Assembly (NCBI GenBank): GCA_047615875.1
Contig: JBLHGU010000064.1
Span: 1-24,629, forward strand
Direction: 5' to 3'
Length of the DNA stretch: 24,629 nt
Origin: JBLHGU01 sp047615875
Lineage (GTDB): Bacteria; Pseudomonadota; Gammaproteobacteria; Arenicellales; CAJQKF01
Part shown: one piece after another, positions 24,247 to 24,629 of the stretch
Layout of the letters: every line of letters begins with the position of its first letter
Position numbering within the stretch: the first letter of the stretch is position 1
Program-made: the position numbers and the translations under genes
Notes under the pieces: model-generated
What the model saw: only the letters and a program-made list of their open reading frames with translations
What the model was told of the DNA's origin: nothing
Database searches by the model: none

Positions 24247-24629
24247 CTAGTAAGTATGGGTATGCACTACGACCGAGGCATCATTAACGAAAACCACTGA
24301 ATACTCTGGTGGTTCATCATAATAAATAATCGACTCTGTAGTGAAGTCTAGTTTAACTTGATGATTGGTACCGCGCAGCGATGAAAATGGCCATCTTTGC
24401 CAACTACCACTGAGAGGGCGGTGGGCATGACCAAAAAAGATATGTCGAATATTGCGATGAATTGAAATAGCCTCAGCGAATAAATGTTGATCTTCAAGAC
24501 CTATTACATCGAGACAAGGTAGGTGCAAATCAAATGGCGGGTGATGCATAAAAAGAAGCACCGGTTGGTCAGCATACTCAGCCAGTTTGTCGCTTAACCA
24601 CTGACGGCGAATTTCGCAATACTCTCCAC
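24247..24629 (-). CDS. Calcineurin-like phosphodiesterase, GpdQ/CpdA type (partial, C-terminal part)
   Basis: Only the C-terminal 126 residues are inside the window; the frame is open to the right edge, so the 5' end is missing. The residues read from the edge are EYCEIRRQWLSDKLAEYADQ, then PVLLFMHHPPF. Metal-binding histidines appear in MHHPP and in the GHAHR motif, in the spacing of class III cyclic-nucleotide and glycerophosphodiester phosphodiesterases (GpdQ, CpdA, SpdA). The LRGTNHQV segment after GHAHR is also typical of this group. Whether the natural substrate is a cyclic nucleotide or a glycerophosphodiester cannot be told. Its likely operon partner is the EamA transporter downstream. 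Confidence 0.85.
   Translation of the reverse strand, partial: GEYCEIRRQWLSDKLAEYADQPVLLFMHHPPFDLHLPCLDVIGLEDQHLFAEAISIHRNIRHIFFGHAHRPLSGSWQRWPFSSLRGTNHQVKLDFTTESIIYYDEPPEYSVVFVNDASVVVHTHTY

Noticed and set aside
1..24629. CRISPR arrays, tRNA genes, complete insertion sequences or prophage genes
   Set aside because: No regularly spaced repeats, cloverleaf sequences, transposase or integrase frames were seen on reading both strands.

Overview
The window looks like a chromosomal segment of a moderately AT-rich gammaproteobacterium, probably marine or free-living. The evidence is an intact division and cell-wall (dcw) gene order on the minus strand (mraZ-rsmH-ftsL-ftsI-murE-murF), a meso-diaminopimelate type MurE, and a type A RNase P RNA directly upstream of mraZ, an arrangement known from Pseudomonas-like genomes. 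No species can be named from the sequence alone.

Layout. Positions 1-5330 hold the dcw cluster, read right to left. Overlapping genes mark one operon, driven by a clear sigma70 promoter followed by three 10-bp-spaced MraZ-type boxes. Positions 5322-5822 hold rnpB with its own promoter, and before it the terminator of a small lipoprotein gene (5845-6333, minus). From 6635 on the content is accessory: an ABC exporter (+), a 2-oxoglutarate/Fe(II) oxygenase (-), a GT61-type glycosyltransferase (-), an SMP-30/gluconolactonase-like enzyme (+), a DsrE-like protein (+) and a very large zinc-ribbon/class III cyclase/AAA/TPR protein (+). Next come a wrecked LysR-type regulator (+) and an MscS-type channel fused to a cyclic-nucleotide-binding domain (-).

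The right third (18172-24629) is the most unusual part. It has a PEAMT-like N-methyltransferase, a Rieske oxygenase with the bridging glutamate typical of quaternary-ammonium oxygenases (CntA/GbcA type) and its VanB-like flavin/[2Fe-2S] reductase, all on the minus strand. Divergent from them is a full-length homologue of CMP-N-acetylneuraminate hydroxylase (Rieske domain plus metallo-beta-lactamase fold). An EamA transporter and the 3' part of a GpdQ/CpdA-like phosphodiesterase follow.

Two themes link the genes. (1) Cyclic nucleotides: a predicted cyclase, a predicted cNMP-gated channel, and perhaps a phosphodiesterase lie in one 12-kb stretch. (2) Iron-sulfur oxygenases: two different Rieske proteins sit close to one ferredoxin-type reductase. 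A dyad GCATAA-N7-TTATGC, which fits the LysR T-N11-A rule, occurs upstream of the broken LysR gene and again upstream of the Rieske oxygenase. This suggests that the decayed regulator once controlled that operon. These links are inferences from sequence and position only.
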